Shown here piece after piece: positions 63,491-64,000 of a stretch of 64,000 nucleotides of DNA. How positions within the stretch are numbered: position 1 is the stretch's first letter; every line of letters starts with the position of its first letter. The stretch spans positions 154,083 to 218,082 of the forward strand of contig NZ_FOSC01000007.1 of the NCBI RefSeq assembly GCF_900114155.1. Direction: 5' to 3'. The notes beneath the pieces are model-generated. The model ran no database searches, had not been told where the DNA came from, and was given only the letters and a program-made list of their open reading frames with translations. The DNA is from Marinobacter persicus. GTDB lineage: Bacteria > Pseudomonadota > Gammaproteobacteria > Pseudomonadales > Oleiphilaceae. The translations under genes and the position numbers were made by a program.

Positions 63491-64000
<510 letters not shown>

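Overview
The window reads as a chromosomal segment of a halophilic or marine gammaproteobacterium, most like Marinobacter. The basis is gene content: ectoine synthesis with a dedicated aspartate kinase, Pseudomonas/Marinobacter-type DUF proteins, monomeric isocitrate dehydrogenase and an aa3-oxidase assembly block. Composition is GC-rich throughout. No taxonomic search was possible, so this is a judgement. No prophage, insertion sequence, CRISPR array, rRNA or tRNA was recognised.

Layout. 0-2.8 kb: heme A synthase (cut by the left edge), heme O synthase and a SCO copper chaperone, the end of a cytochrome c oxidase cluster. 2.9-10.1 kb: a YbfB/YjiJ-like MFS protein, the helicase HrpB, an eIF2B-like protein with a hairpin over its start codon, a small secreted protein, an ATP-grasp enzyme and an ornithine-decarboxylase-type enzyme. 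10.3-14.8 kb (minus strand): a DUF2868 membrane protein, a DUF3482 GTPase, ectoine synthase ectC and an MFS carrier. 14.8-25.3 kb: DUF6164, acetoacetyl-CoA synthetase, isocitrate dehydrogenase, a cation/proton antiporter, a diguanylate cyclase, a small-gene region with a leader ORF, an attenuator-like terminator and a candidate sRNA, an exonuclease, and queC-queE. 25.3-35.5 kb: a secreted nuclease, a WYL regulator, an MFS protein, a MarR regulator, a manganese riboswitch with its GDT1-type exporter, and an envelope block (L,D-transpeptidase, NfeD, slipin, Lpp-like lipoprotein, second L,D-transpeptidase). 35.5-48.5 kb: a K+/H+ antiporter, a three-gene set with two glycosyltransferases, two FAD oxidoreductases, TetR, PEBP, HAD and YiiX-like proteins, a VTT-membrane/oxidoreductase fusion and a radical SAM protein. 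48.5-53 kb: a shortened sodium/solute symporter and ectA-ectB-ask. 53-64 kb: DUF3429, DUF6482, tag, a phosphopantetheinyl transferase, pdxH, a large DUF748 protein, yfbR, yafJ, a TM2 protein, a second diguanylate cyclase, a SprT-like protein and a TonB-like protein running off the right edge through a hexanucleotide repeat.

Most notable are four intergenic palindromes at 1994-2075, 10147-10244, 17361-17467 and 48353-48451. Three share a conserved 21-base centre but have arms unrelated in sequence between copies, each nearly perfectly complementary to its own partner. The fourth has a different conserved-looking centre on the same plan. Also notable: ectC lies about 38 kb from ectAB-ask on the opposite strand; a candidate sRNA has an anti-Shine-Dalgarno segment matching its neighbour; and an Lpp-like lipoprotein with a terminal lysine sits near two L,D-transpeptidases.
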